Shown one piece after another: positions 41,174 through 51,926 of a stretch of DNA of 64,000 nucleotides; position 1 is the first letter of the stretch, and the number at the start of each line of letters is the position of its first letter. Under the pieces are notes generated by a model that had not been told where the DNA came from, made no database searches, and saw nothing but the letters and a program-made list of their open reading frames with translations. The DNA is taken from the NCBI RefSeq assembly GCF_932294415.1, contig NC_065536.1:57723854-57787853 (forward strand). The letters are read 5' to 3'. Both the position numbers and the translations under genes were made by a program. The stretch is from Quercus robur. Lineage: Eukaryota > Streptophyta > Magnoliopsida > Fagales > Fagaceae.

Positions 41174-42599
41174 TAATTTTAATGACAACATGTATAAATT
41201 TGGTAACCATGACAAGAATATCTTAGTGGGAAATACCATGTGGAAGACATTTTTCCATCACTTAAGAAGCTTTGAGACACTTGTCAAAGACCATTTGGCA
41301 TTACATGAAAGATAGGGTAGTTAATTGAGGGAAATAACTTCCCACTTCCTTGCTTTATGGGGGTCGTTATCAGCTGAAAATAACTACCATTCATCTATAT
41401 ATTACTAAAAGCTGAATCGTAGCATTTAATGTTGCTACGCTCACATTGAGCCACAGCTACGTCATTCCCATCCTATTTTCTAAATTTTTAATTCAATTTT
41501 AAAATAGTTTTCCCAATTTTAAAATACTAATAAAACTAAAATTATTTTCAACCTATCTCTACCTTAAAGTCCACTTCTTATACATATAAATCCACTATAA
41601 AGCCCAAGCCCACACCCAAAGCCTTTTCAACTAACTCCCTTTATCAAACATGATTGCTTTCACGGTTACAACTTATGTTATTCCCTTCTGTTACATGGAT
41701 TAAAATTCCTATCTCCCACGTTTTGTTTCATCGTTTCAGGTTTAGTTCCTTCCCCTTCCCCATCTTTTGATTCTCACAATTTCAGCTTCTATTCTACTGT
41801 TTCACTCATGGTTTCATCTTCTTGTTCTACAGTTTCAACTTCTGTTTTGGCTTCTAACAGTAGCCTCTCTGTCTTCCTTCCTCTCCTCACATCTATATAA
41901 ATACTGATGTAAGCTGGGTGGTTCAATTGAGGTCTTCCTACATCCCAATTTCTTTTGTACTCTATTCTTTTGCTTGATGGTTTTTTTTTTTTTTTTCCTT
42001 TCTATGTTTGTTTCTGCCTATTTCTTGCTATGGTGTGGATGGTTGTTAGGGTGTTGAATTTGTTATTGCTAGGTTATTTAATTGGATCACTGCTTTTTTG
42101 GGTATGTTTAATCAGAGTTCTTTTGGGGATTTTCTAGGTTGGGAAAACCCAGAGATAGTGTGACAATCATGTAGCTAAGCAAAGTTGACTAAAGCTCAAG
42201 GTGTGACAATTTGTGATAATCACATTGCCTTTGTTTTGTTCACAAATTTAAATCTGTCACCTTTTAGTTAATAAGACAAAAGCTCATCAAATGGCTGTCC
42301 TATGTATGTGTCAAATGGGGGAAGCAAACACAAAAAACAATACACCCCAAAACATAAAACATTAGATCTTTTTTAGTGTATGTGTATTTGCACATGAGTG
42401 TTTGTATTCATTCATCCAAAAAAAAAAAAGTTTTGGTGTTCAAAATGAAAAGGTCTAGGATTTAATTTTGTGAATTCTTATCCGGGTTCATGTGGCTACC
42501 TCTTAGAAACTTGATTTTAGGGTACAATTTCTCTTCTGGATATAAATTTGAAATTCATAAGGAATTTTAAATTCTAATTCATTTTGGTTTCCATTTTGA

Positions 42600-43080
42600 A
42601 TTTATAGGTTCTAATTTGAACCAAGATGGAACCACAATAGACTTTGAGTTTGTGTATTTGAACTTTTAGGGGAAATTGATCTTTGGGTTTAAATTTTTTA
42701 TGATTCATTTTGTGGTGGGTTTGTGCATTGAGATTAGAGTTTGGTATTGGTTTCTTTTGAATTGTGGGTTTGGGTTTGATTTAGAGGTGGATTTGTGAAT
42801 ATGAGGTCATATGTTAGATATTTTTACTGATTTAGTAGACTATTGGTGGTGGGATTGGTATTGAACTTGGACTTGGTCTTAACGTTTTGTATTTAACTTT
42901 TGAAGACAATTTCAGGTTTTGCAAATAGGATAGGTTTATATAGTAGAAAGGAGATGAATTGAATCACAATGGTCTTTGAGATTATGTATTTGAAAGTTTA
43001 AGGGATTTTGAGAAGAAGGTTTGCTTTTTTAATGATTTATTTCATGGTGGGTTTGTGCATTGAGATTAGAGTTTGGGATA
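42600..43080 (+). repeat. Tandem duplication with ~331-bp offset in the Helitron
   Basis: The word gtttgtgcattgagattaga plus gtttgg appears near 42720 and 43051. Before each are parallel words (tggtctttgagatt / tagactttgagttt, tgtatttgaa). The two copies have diverged moderately. Confidence 0.65.
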
Positions 43081-43159
43081 TTCACTGCAAATTTGAAATT
43101 TATCATTGAGAATGAATTTTGGGTTCAATGAATTTGGGTCTAATTTTAAAGTGGTCTTG

Positions 43160-43920
43160 GTCTTAGGTTCTATCCAAATAGAAAAGATTTATACCAGACA
43201 ACAGCAATGGCTGCCACTGCTGCATAAGATTGGTTTACAAAACTAAGGGGACCATTGGAAGTTGTCACGGGTTTTAGTGCATAAGATTGTATATTCATGT
43301 TGCTAAACTCATCCGAATAGAGATAGAGATTGTAGTAATGCATGTCAATGACTACATGATTGAAGTTTCCAGCAAATGAGAGTTGCTCCTTTGGATCAGC
43401 ATTCCCCAACTAGTTTGAAAGGATCACATAAGCACTTGGTGTGTACTTTCTCACAACATCATACCCGGATTTATAATAGTTTTTTAGGTTGTTTGGAGTG
43501 ACTCCTGGTGCATGAGGTTCGTTCATTAACTCAATTGCTGCAAGACTTGGATTGTTGACTTACCTACGCAAAAACAAGGTCTAATTTAGGATGTAGGGAA
43601 CATTCAAAATTCATCAGTTGCTCTTATTGGAGTGGTCTATATTGCATATGTGGTATGTCACTCTTAGATAGCATTCTCAAACCATTTTATCGAAAAAAAA
43701 AAAAAACATTAGCAGTTAATCAAAGATATGGTACTTTATAGTAAGAATAAAAGTTAAGTTTATTGAACCTTTTTGCTAGGAAGTCTATGACTACCACGAT
43801 ATCCTTTATATTGGAATCTCCCCATTCCTGAAATCCATCTCTTGTCCCACTGTGATCGTTTACATTCTATGATCCTTGAACCACATGCAGGTCAGCAATT
43901 ACTTTCATCCCACATTTCAT
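43160..43920 (-). pseudogene. Glycoside hydrolase family 5 gene fragment (glucan 1,3-beta-glucosidase A-like) captured by the Helitron
   Basis: On the minus strand, the first block (about 43915-43795) reads GMKVIADLHVVQGS, then NDHSGTRDGFQEWGD and IKDIVVVIDFLA. After a ~230-bp intron-like gap with an acceptor near 43566, the second block (43565-43165) reads NPSLAAIELMNEPHAPGV, YKSGYDVVRKYTPSAYVILSN and VVIDMHYYNLY, then VTTSNGPLSFV. NEP holds the family's acid/base glutamate. Two in-frame stops are visible: after VQGS in the first block and after VILSN in the second. Start and end of the gene are missing. Retention of the intron shows capture from genomic DNA. Confidence 0.85.
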
Positions 43921-44079
43921 AAAATTTTCAAAGAAAACATCAATTTAAAGTAATTTGTTACGACCTTTGTTCTTAATAATTTGTGCATCGTGTATCTTAA
44001 AAGAGCTTACTTGGGATCATAAGTAAAATTGTCTTTTTAATATATATGGCAAGAAGTTAGAATATGGGAAGACTTTTGG

Positions 44080-44420
44080 GTCATGGTCATAATTTCAAAC
44101 ACATTGCTAAGATAGCTTAGTGGTTCAACAGCAATTGGTGGTTAGTTTGCTAATTGATGTAATGAGAGGACAGTGGGACTTGGCAAAGTTACAAGACCTA
44201 TTTGATGTAGCTTCAATCTGTGCCATTGTTAAAATTCCTCTCAATAAGAATTACACCAGATAAGATTATGTGGATAACAAATGCTCAAGGGAGGTTTATT
44301 GTGAGGTTAGCATATTTTTTGCAACAGGGGGTGATGTCAAGAACAGAGATCAGTCTGGAAGAAGCAATGAAATTTGAAAATACTATGGAGAACAACTCAA
44401 AAAATTTTACCTACTAAATG
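44080..44420 (+). mobile_element. LINE fragment (end of RNase H / zf-RVT region) inside the Helitron
   Basis: In the plus direction, two frames resemble the region before the zinc-binding domain of plant L1 elements: GQWDLAKLQDLFDVASICAI, then PDKIMWITNAQGRFIVRLAY. A frame change separates them, so it is dead. It may have been captured with the Helitron or inserted into it later. Confidence 0.6.
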
Positions 44421-45466
44421 CAGGTTACAAGAGTTGGCATCATTACTACTTATTACAAGCTAATCATGATCTAACATTTTAGGTGGTTTTTCAGGATCAT
44501 CAAGATCTATTATTGCTTAAGTTTTATAAATTTTTTCTGCTATTAGATAATGCAATTGGTCTGAATGATTGATAGGATGCTTTTAAACCTATATATAATG
44601 GTTGCATTATAATGATTTTTAGTTATTTGAGTTTTGAAATTATCTACAAGTTAATTTGTAATTATCGAAATGTTTAATGTTGGCGATGCTCTTTTATTTG
44701 TCAGAAAGGAATTGATATTGATATAATGCAGAAGAACATCAATACATGCTGTGCCAAAATTGTATCGCTCTGTGACCTATTGTTGGATCAACCTACCGTG
44801 CAATCACTTGAAAAAATTCAATAATTCAAGGCTTCATTAAATTCATTGACATTGTACTTGGTTTATCTTTGAAACAATTGAGGCAAAATTCAAGTGCTAT
44901 ATTTGTTTCTTTGGTTGATCTTTGAAATAATTATGGCCAAATTCAAGTGTACTTTTTGGTTCTTTGCAGATATAAGAGGGGAGGAGTCTGGCTTTTTGGT
45001 TCTTTGGATCTGAAGGAAAGAGGAAACATTTTGAAAATTAGGCTACTTATTGGCCTTAATAAATAGATAAATCGTCAAATATTTAGAAACAAATTAAAAG
45101 TTGCATGTAACTTTGCAATATGAACTAAACATTTCACTTGCATATCTCTTTTTCAACCACAAAGTGTACCAACAATGAGAAGTTCTATTTTGAAAGGAAA
45201 CTTAACTGGGAAATAAATGTGCTTGCTAGAGGAGCAATGATCTATAATTTTGTTGCTTTCGCAAGACCGGAATGGAGTATATGAATATTAGGAATTAATT
45301 TTATAAATAAATAAATAAGTTCTTGATCATTTTTCTCAATTTTCTTGTGCATCGCACAGGTTAGCGACTAGTTTCTATAATAGAAGACAATTTTATGAAG
45401 AAAAGGAGACCAAACATATCAAAAAGAACAAGAGAACTTCTTCATGAGATCGTGCCTTCTTAGATA

Positions 45467-46710
45467 CAGAATAATATGCTTCTAGTAAAATTGGTACGAG
45501 AGAAATCTTCTTGTAGTCATTTTAGTGATCTTCAACATTTGTATTCAAATGATCTTCAATTAGATTCAAGTAAGCTTTCATTAAGTTGTGCTCTTTGATT
45601 TAGTTCAAGTAATTCCTTAGTTGTTAGTCACAATTCCTTTGTTTTAAATCCAATTTACTTTATTATTGGTATTGCTTTCATGTGTATTGCAATCCCTCCA
45701 TCTTTAAAAAAATCCTCTTTATTAAGGCAATTACCGAACCCACTCAAAGTTGGGTGCTAGAGAAAATAAATTCATCATGGTATTTATTTTTGTAAAAGTG
45801 TAATTGAGACCACAGTAGTAGTTGAGACAAAATGGAGAGATTCTTAAGAGTTGCACTTGATGCAAACCGTATTGAAGAGAACATGACCATATTGGATCAA
45901 CTTGAAGAAGAAGAGGCCAAGTGGAAACAAATTAATGAAAAATTGATCATATCGAACCTACTTGAATGTTTAACTTTGTGGGATTATCTTGACCCAAATG
46001 TAGATTTTGAAATAAAAACAAGAACCTTAACAATTTCAAAATAATATGCATGGAATGAGGCTGAGGAAAGAATTTCATGAGATAAGCCAATGTCTTCAAG
46101 AAATTTCACCAAATGGTCAAACTCAAGAATTAAAACTCAGGGGGCAAGAACTGTCCCATACTTTTAATCTTGAAAAATGTAATTTTGAATGGCAAAAAAT
46201 TGTCAACGACTCAATGGGCATAAATAACCCATTAGACTCGATATTCTTAACTCAAAAATAAAGAATATGAGAAATTATGGTTGAAAAATCAAGTTTCCAT
46301 TAGTACCACTATCTACGAAAATGAGGATCCATGTTGGTAATTTGGATCCTATGATCTTAAATTTTTTTCAAAGTTGTTGGTCCTGTTCAAAGATTATAAT
46401 GACTCCATGGTTAAAACATTTATTAACCATTTAAATGGCTAAATCATCCATTTGTAAAATTCTGTTATATATATATGGAGTTGGCTTCAACATCGAGACC
46501 AATATAACCTCAAAGTGGTCACAATATTGTTAATCCATTGGATAAATTTGAAAGAAAACCAAGAGTATGAGTCCAGTGAATTGAAAGGCCAGCGAAGTTT
46601 ATTGATTGTAATACATCGATGCTATTAACAAAGTCAATATCATGGCTATTGTTTTGATCCTAGTGTCTTGCATGGCTTAAATGTAAGTTTAACCTGCATA
46701 TGCAAGTTTG
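45467..46710. other. Intergenic, two unrecognised short open frames
   Basis: Frames at 45832-46044 (70 aa, starts MERFLRVALDANR, charged) and 46046-46261 (71 aa, starts MHGMRLRKEF) are adjacent and in different phases. Their composition is more protein-like than most short frames here, and they might be one broken gene or a retroelement part. I do not recognise a family. Confidence 0.4.
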
Positions 46711-46985
46711 GCCAATTCAAATCTATAAGCCTATACAATTTTTGTTATAGGGTGATAGCCATAGTTTAGTGTCGATACTTAGACCTATTTTGGTTAAGAT
46801 GATAGTAGATCCATCCCAGGTTGCCTTTATCCCAAATAGGAACATGAACATTGCTGAGAACATGCTGCTAGCCCAAGAAGTTGTACATTCCTTTACTCAC
46901 TCAAAGAAGAAGGAGGTTTAAATGGGGTTGAAACTAGACTTCCAAAAGGCCTACAATTGAATGGAGTTCTATATTAAGGAATCTG
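46711..46985 (+). mobile_element. L1-type LINE reverse-transcriptase fragment
   Basis: Broken plus-strand frames resemble the conserved N-terminal part of plant L1 RT: SLYNFCYRVIA, RPILVKMIVDPSQVAFIPN, NIAENMLLAQEVVHSF and GLKLDFQKAY. The fragment ends where the duplicated 3' flank of membrane-protein copy 2 begins. Confidence 0.75.
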
Positions 46986-47567
46986 CATGATAGTTATAGT
47001 GCAGCAAGAACACTTCAAAGTTCAAACACAATGGGCATTGGGGCCTATGTTTTGGTTGAATGGTAGACTTTTACTTTCAAAATCTTGTTACTCATCACCT
47101 ACTGCATTGACAATCTCAGAAAACAGTGGCTTTCACTCATGCGCTTAAAACACAAACTGGAAAATTTTACAAAATTAAAGTTTTAATTGTTGCATATACA
47201 TAATTCATGAAATTATCAATTACACCCGAAGAAGAGGGGGGAACCCCAATTATTGAATACACTCAAAACAAACGCACTTTATTCAAGTTCCCCAATAAAG
47301 AGATGCTTTTACATAATGCTAAAGAGTCTATACCAGAAAGGCAAGAAAAAAACCAGCAAAGACTGGTTTTTTCAATTGTTATTAACTGGATCTACATAAA
47401 GCTCTGCCAAAGAACGAGAATGGTATTAGAAATACGTAAATTAAGAACATAAAAGCCTATTATGACCCATTCGTACTTTCAATACTTGGAAATTGACTCC
47501 CTAAAACTATTAAAGTTTCTAGATTCTAGTTGTGCTTCAAATATTGATTGTAACAACCAATTCCCAA
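46986..47567 (-). other. 3' flank of membrane-protein copy 2, shared with copy 1
   Basis: Parallels 27345-27820 (tatagtgcagcaagaacact, ccaacaaagggag-like and tggatctacataaa words). Probably 3' UTR and downstream DNA. Confidence 0.6.
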
Positions 47568-48554
47568 TTATGCATCAATGGCATCAATATCTCTTCCTAC
47601 TTCCTCATCAACTTTCTTCTCTAAAATCCGCTTCTTGCAATCATAGAAATAGACCGTGCAGACCACCCATTTCAGCGTATTCCCCAAGCAGAACAAGCAA
47701 ATTTGTGCAACAATTCCTCTCCCTCCTTCATAGCATCCAAAATAGAGGCATGGCAACCTTAAGCTCAGTCCCCAAACAAAGAAAACAAGCATCAAATGCA
47801 ACCCACGCCGCCCAATACCTTTGCTAAAATAAGCAGAAAGCGCAAATGCTTCAACCCCATATAACCCCTCCAACGTTGAAATGACAATACTCATATTCCA
47901 CATAGCACTCCATTCCAAGAATTTTGTTAGTAGTACTACAAAAGCTGCCCCATAAGACACAGCAAATAACACATCAACAACAGAATTTGCAAATATAACA
48001 TAGTAGTTTGTGGCTAACCATATCAATCCGAGTAGAGTGCAAGTTGATAAGAAGAGAACGTAAAATGATGTGACAAAAGTGCCTCTCAGTCTTGCTCCAT
48101 AAATGGGCTTATGTATCATCTCCTTGAGAGTCATTGGTGTCTCTTCTGCATATATCCTTGATGCCAAATCAACAGTCACAATCACGGTGCAAAGCTCAAA
48201 GAGATGAAGGGGCACCAGATAAAGGAAGCTAAGTTGAACCAATTCATGAAAAAAATCTTTGGTCACTGTTTTTACCAAAAATTCAGGTAACGGCCAATTA
48301 TAGGTGGAGTAACTAGGTGGATGCTTTAGGATATGTGAGGCTTCAACAAAAGTCCTTTGAAGGAAAGTTTCATAGTAAACCATGAAACCAAAAAAAGGGA
48401 GTGAAGCCAGAAAGATAAAGATGATGAAGTTGAAATTCTTGAAAGAGACTATTAGAGCTTCTCTAAGGATATCAAAGACCTCCAGCTTCTGTTTTTGCAA
48501 ATCATGACTTTTCTCAAGCAATTTCTGGTTCATCATAATATGATTATTTTCCAT
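47568..48554 (-). CDS. Uncharacterised multi-pass membrane protein, copy 2
   Basis: Intronless, 328 aa, start ATG at 48552-48554 (MENNHIMMNQ). Hydrophobic segments lie at about 40-61, 104-130, 160-190, 194-213, 252-280 and 284-305, which suggests around six membrane passes. The WSAMWNMSIVISTLEGLYG signature is at 215-233, LRLPCLYFGCYEGGRG at 265-280, and a basic CKKR followed by an acidic tail is at 306-321. It differs from copies 1 and 3 at scattered positions but keeps the frame throughout, which argues for selection or recent origin. Function is unknown; a membrane role is inferred from hydrophobicity only. Confidence 0.85.
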   Translation of the reverse strand: MENNHIMMNQKLLEKSHDLQKQKLEVFDILREALIVSFKNFNFIIFIFLASLPFFGFMVYYETFLQRTFVEASHILKHPPSYSTYNWPLPEFLVKTVTKDFFHELVQLSFLYLVPLHLFELCTVIVTVDLASRIYAEETPMTLKEMIHKPIYGARLRGTFVTSFYVLFLSTCTLLGLIWLATNYYVIFANSVVDVLFAVSYGAAFVVLLTKFLEWSAMWNMSIVISTLEGLYGVEAFALSAYFSKGIGRRGLHLMLVFFVWGLSLRLPCLYFGCYEGGRGIVAQICLFCLGNTLKWVVCTVYFYDCKKRILEKKVDEEVGRDIDAIDA

Positions 48555-49780
48555 CTCCCAGCCTTACATTTCTGATCTCAATGACACCTTTGGTAGATGA
48601 AGAAGATGAGAGTGGTCTTGACTTTCATTCGCTAATGGATCATGAGGTCTTTGTCCACTAAATAACTTAATTCTTATCATGGAGGACTTGGACTTTTCAA
48701 CCTACTAATCACATTCTCTTCATGAGAGAGCTAGCAGTGCCTCAGGTAAAGCTAAATAAAAGCCATATGGGCATACACACTTAATGCTACTATTTTACAA
48801 CATTTTTACATCTGGACCAATTGTTACTGGTTTTCATCTGGACCCACTACTAACATCACTTTAACACTTACCAATAACCACTCACCACATCAACCATTTG
48901 TAAATAATTTGTAGCTCTAGCATTTTTCATAATGAAAATAGAGGTGGGATGAAGATGACTTCCTGCATGGTCTTGGTATCTGCAGACCATGTTCCATGTA
49001 AAGCTAGGACTTGACTCCTTGACCAAGGGCTGCTAGCTAGGATATAATGAGCATTTGCACACCACCCAGGCCCCTTGTTCATACACTTGTGTAGACCCCA
49101 ACTAGTTCTTTCAATTTTTTAAAATTCATGACTCCTCAAATGGACAGCTTCCACCCACCCACATATATGTGAGAATTTCACAAGGATTCTGCAGTTTCAA
49201 TGTTTCATGAAGTTTTCATATGGTTTCTGATCCTCTCATCCAATAGTAACCCACAATAGATAGTGACCAAAACACCCTAGCTGACTTCATCACAATGAGG
49301 ATCACCAACAAGGACAAAATGGGTAGCTGACAAAAAAGCTCAATTAATCAAAGTTAAGGAATCTCTGCCTTAAACTCCCAGAAGGGAAGCAAGTGCCTTA
49401 TCTGGGAGTTTCCTCTTAGTTTCTTTCTCATCAACATGGCCTTACCTTGCTAACATTTTTCACAATTTTTAACATATTCTATTGTGATTGGAATACCATC
49501 ATTTTTACATAGAACCAGAGTGGTTTATTGCATTTTAGGACCAGCAACAAAGATTAAAATGAGACATTTTATATTTTTAAATATTATTTAAATAATTTTT
49601 AATTAAAATATATTATTCTTGCATTTTTATATGCAAAATTATATATTAAATTTTTGTATTCAAATTCCTCTAACATTTCTATAGATAATATGGCTAATCA
49701 ACTTTAATCTTGAAAACTTCTTTATGTTGAAGCAACTATAATAAGTATTCTCTACAAGCCATACGTGCACTTGGAGAAGA
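48555..49780. other. Intergenic and promoter side of membrane-protein copy 2
   Basis: The first ~130 bases (cttgactttcattcgctaat and following) are conserved with the 5' flanks of copies 1 and 3. A stretch near 48790-48910 (tacaacatttttac, taccaataaccactcacca) resembles foldback repeats elsewhere. No gene seen. Confidence 0.5.
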
Positions 49781-50780
49781 ATCTAACTTTTTTTTTTTTT
49801 TTAACAACTAGTGTATATTATATAAAAATAAAATTAAAAAAAAAAAAAAAAAAAAAAGAGACAAAAACATAAACCACCAGCCACATCAGAATCTGGTGAA
49901 TCGTAAAAATGGTTGTGGACTAGATATCTCACTCCCCATCAGATAAAACATAAAATAAAGGTAGAAACTAGCAATCTAGTTAAAAGCAAAGTAGCAAACA
50001 CAGATTTGAAAGATTTTTTCAAGGCAAACCTCAAACTTGAAGAGAATGGTTGGAATGGAGAGTCTGTCGCACAGCAAAATTTTAGCAAATATAAATAAAG
50101 AATTTTGTTCTGTTTTGTTTTTTGTGTGTGTATGAGAGAGAGAGAGAGAGAGAGAGATTGAGATTAATCTTCTTCTTCTTCTTTTTTTCATTTATGTTAA
50201 TATTTTGGCAGTGATTTAGTAATCCTACATTGGGCCTTCTTTCCCGATTTTTATTCTTTGGTGTTTTTTTTTCTTCTCTTGCTTATTGGCTATATTTTGG
50301 GGTTTAATTAATACATTTTTCCAATCTATTTTCTATAATTAAAGAACCCACATAATTTGATAAATTTGAGGACCTTACGTAGTTGCCTAACTCGCCTAAA
50401 GCAAGAGCGGACCTGCATAAATTTATCATTGATACCAATTTTATTTATTACTAGTTGCAAACTCACAAGACGTATGATAATTTTTTTTTTTTTTTTTTTT
50501 TTGTATATAATATGGTATAACATATAATTTTTTTCTAAAATTTGTTAATGATAATTTGTTTTTCCTGCAAACTAATCAATTTTTAAAAGTATTTTTCATA
50601 TCTCTATCTCTATAAATAGATCATTCTATTATTATGGGTGTGTTTAATTGGATTTTTTTATTTATGGTGGTTCATATACTTCTAACTTATGTTACAGTAT
50701 GTTATGTTTTTCTTCTTTTTTCTGTACAACTAAACTTTTAATTTCAAATATTTTATTCAAATTTCTCATTTTCTTAAAAA
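49781..50780. other. Intergenic, simple repeats only
   Basis: Contains T and A runs at 49789-49855, a (GA)n tract at 50131-50157 with a (CTT)n run after it, and a T run at 50480-50502. No gene was recognised. Confidence 0.5.
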
Positions 50781-51493
50781 GATTACATTATAATCAATAC
50801 GCACGGTGTGAGATTTGCTGTCAAAAATTAGAGTCCGTTGGCCATATTTTGTGGGAGTGTCCTTTGGCAAGAAATGTATGGGCGATTTGCCGAGGTAAAA
50901 TTCAGAAATGTCCTAATGATGCTAGGGAATTCTTTGCTCTGTTTCGGATGCTTGTTGATCAGCTACCACAGCTGGAGTTGGATAGATGGGCGACAATATC
51001 ATGGGCACTATGGAATGCTAGAAATAAATATATTATTTTGAACATGTTCAGCAACATCCTAGAGTAATCCTAGATGGAGCACTCAGTTTCCTGGCAGAGT
51101 ATCGGAGGTTGCTGGCTACAATGACTAATTCTTAGTCTCTGTTTTGTTGAAACTTGAAAGTTCTGAAGTGTGATTTTGTTTTGTTTTTTGAAAAGATTTG
51201 TATTGTGGTGTTGTTTTGAAAGATCTGTATTGTGATGTTGTGGTTTAAAAACTCAGTATTGTGGTGAGTGGGACTTGGGCTTCGTTTGGGTATTTTGTCT
51301 TAGTTTTTCTCCCTCAATGCTCCAGCGTGGTCTTCTCCATATTGTAAAGCCTGTGGCTCTGTGCTCTATCTAGGTAGGTTGTCTTTTTGTGTATGGGCTT
51401 TCTTTCCCTAGTGCTGGTGTTTAGCCTAGGTAGTGTACCTCTTATACGTTTAAATAAATAAAATATCTATCTCTTACCTTTTAAAAAAAAAAA
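50781..51493 (+). mobile_element. 5'-truncated L1-type LINE, 3' end with poly(A)
   Basis: The frame up to 51064 encodes a zf-RVT zinc-binding domain: CEICCQKLESVGHILWECPLA (Cys-x2-Cys ... His-x4-Cys), then ATISWALWNARN, the hallmark C-terminal W-x2-WxxRN motif of plant LINE pol. After the stop come about 400 bp of 3' UTR and an A run at 51482-51493. The 5' portion of pol is missing. No target duplication was found. Confidence 0.8.
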
Positions 51494-51612
51494 TCAAACC
51501 AAAACTATAAAGAGAGAGAACTTGTGGTGGGAATTTCCAAAAACACAACACCAATCAACCAAAGTAGAGTAATAAAAATAATAAAAAAAATTATCAACCT
51601 AAAGTAGATTTT

Positions 51613-51926
51613 CAAGAAAGAATAAAAAAAAAAAATTTTTTTTTTTTTTGAGAAGGGAAAAGGGTGGCTCACGTGTGTTATCACAGCCGACCACGCCCCA
51701 CAGGTACATCGCCTATGGGTACCACCAGCTCATAATGGTGCCCCCCACTCGGACTCTACCGAGAAAGTGCACGAATTAAACCTAAGTCCAAACCCCACAC
51801 CCATGGGGTATAAGGACTCGAACCCGCACCAAGTACAGCCATCAAGAAGTAGACAACCACTACGCCACACTAGCTGGTGGTTTTTTTTTTTTTTTTTTTT
51901 TTTTGAAAAGCAAGAAAGAATAAAAA
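51613..51926 (-). mobile_element. tRNA-derived SINE, intact pol III promoter, with target duplication
   Basis: Read on the minus strand, it has an A box (gtggcgtagtggttgtc) at about 51857-51873 and a perfect B box (ggttcgagtcc) at about 51808-51818. It continues to a ~230-bp body and ends in an A run (51636-51649 on the plus strand is T). The direct repeat caagaaagaataaaaa flanks it at 51613-51628 and 51910-51925. The layout looks complete and fairly young. Confidence 0.85.

Larger units (their letters stand above)
41394..45371 (+). mobile_element. Non-autonomous Helitron, 3978 bp, carrying gene fragments
   Basis: The 5' end is TCTATATATTACTAAAAGC, a typical plant Helitron start. The 3' end has the hairpin tgtgc-atc-gcaca (45346-45358), then ggttagcga and CTAG (45368-45371). 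It sits between A (41393) and T (45372) with no target duplication. The paralogous site in copy A is empty: aactaccatcca joins ttgctataatag near 35860, against aactaccattca and tttctataatag here. Inside are a glycoside hydrolase family 5 fragment (minus), a LINE fragment (plus) and a ~330-bp tandem duplication. No Rep/helicase coding region was seen, so it depends on another element. Confidence 0.9.
37015..45466. repeat. Segmental duplication, copy B (direct), enlarged by insertions
   Basis: Counterpart of 32085-35962. Removing the Helitron (41394-45371), a ~1.3-kb insertion (about 39841-41174), a SINE (39474-39646) and a tRNA-like repeat (about 38930-39140) restores colinearity with copy A. 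Confidence 0.88.
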
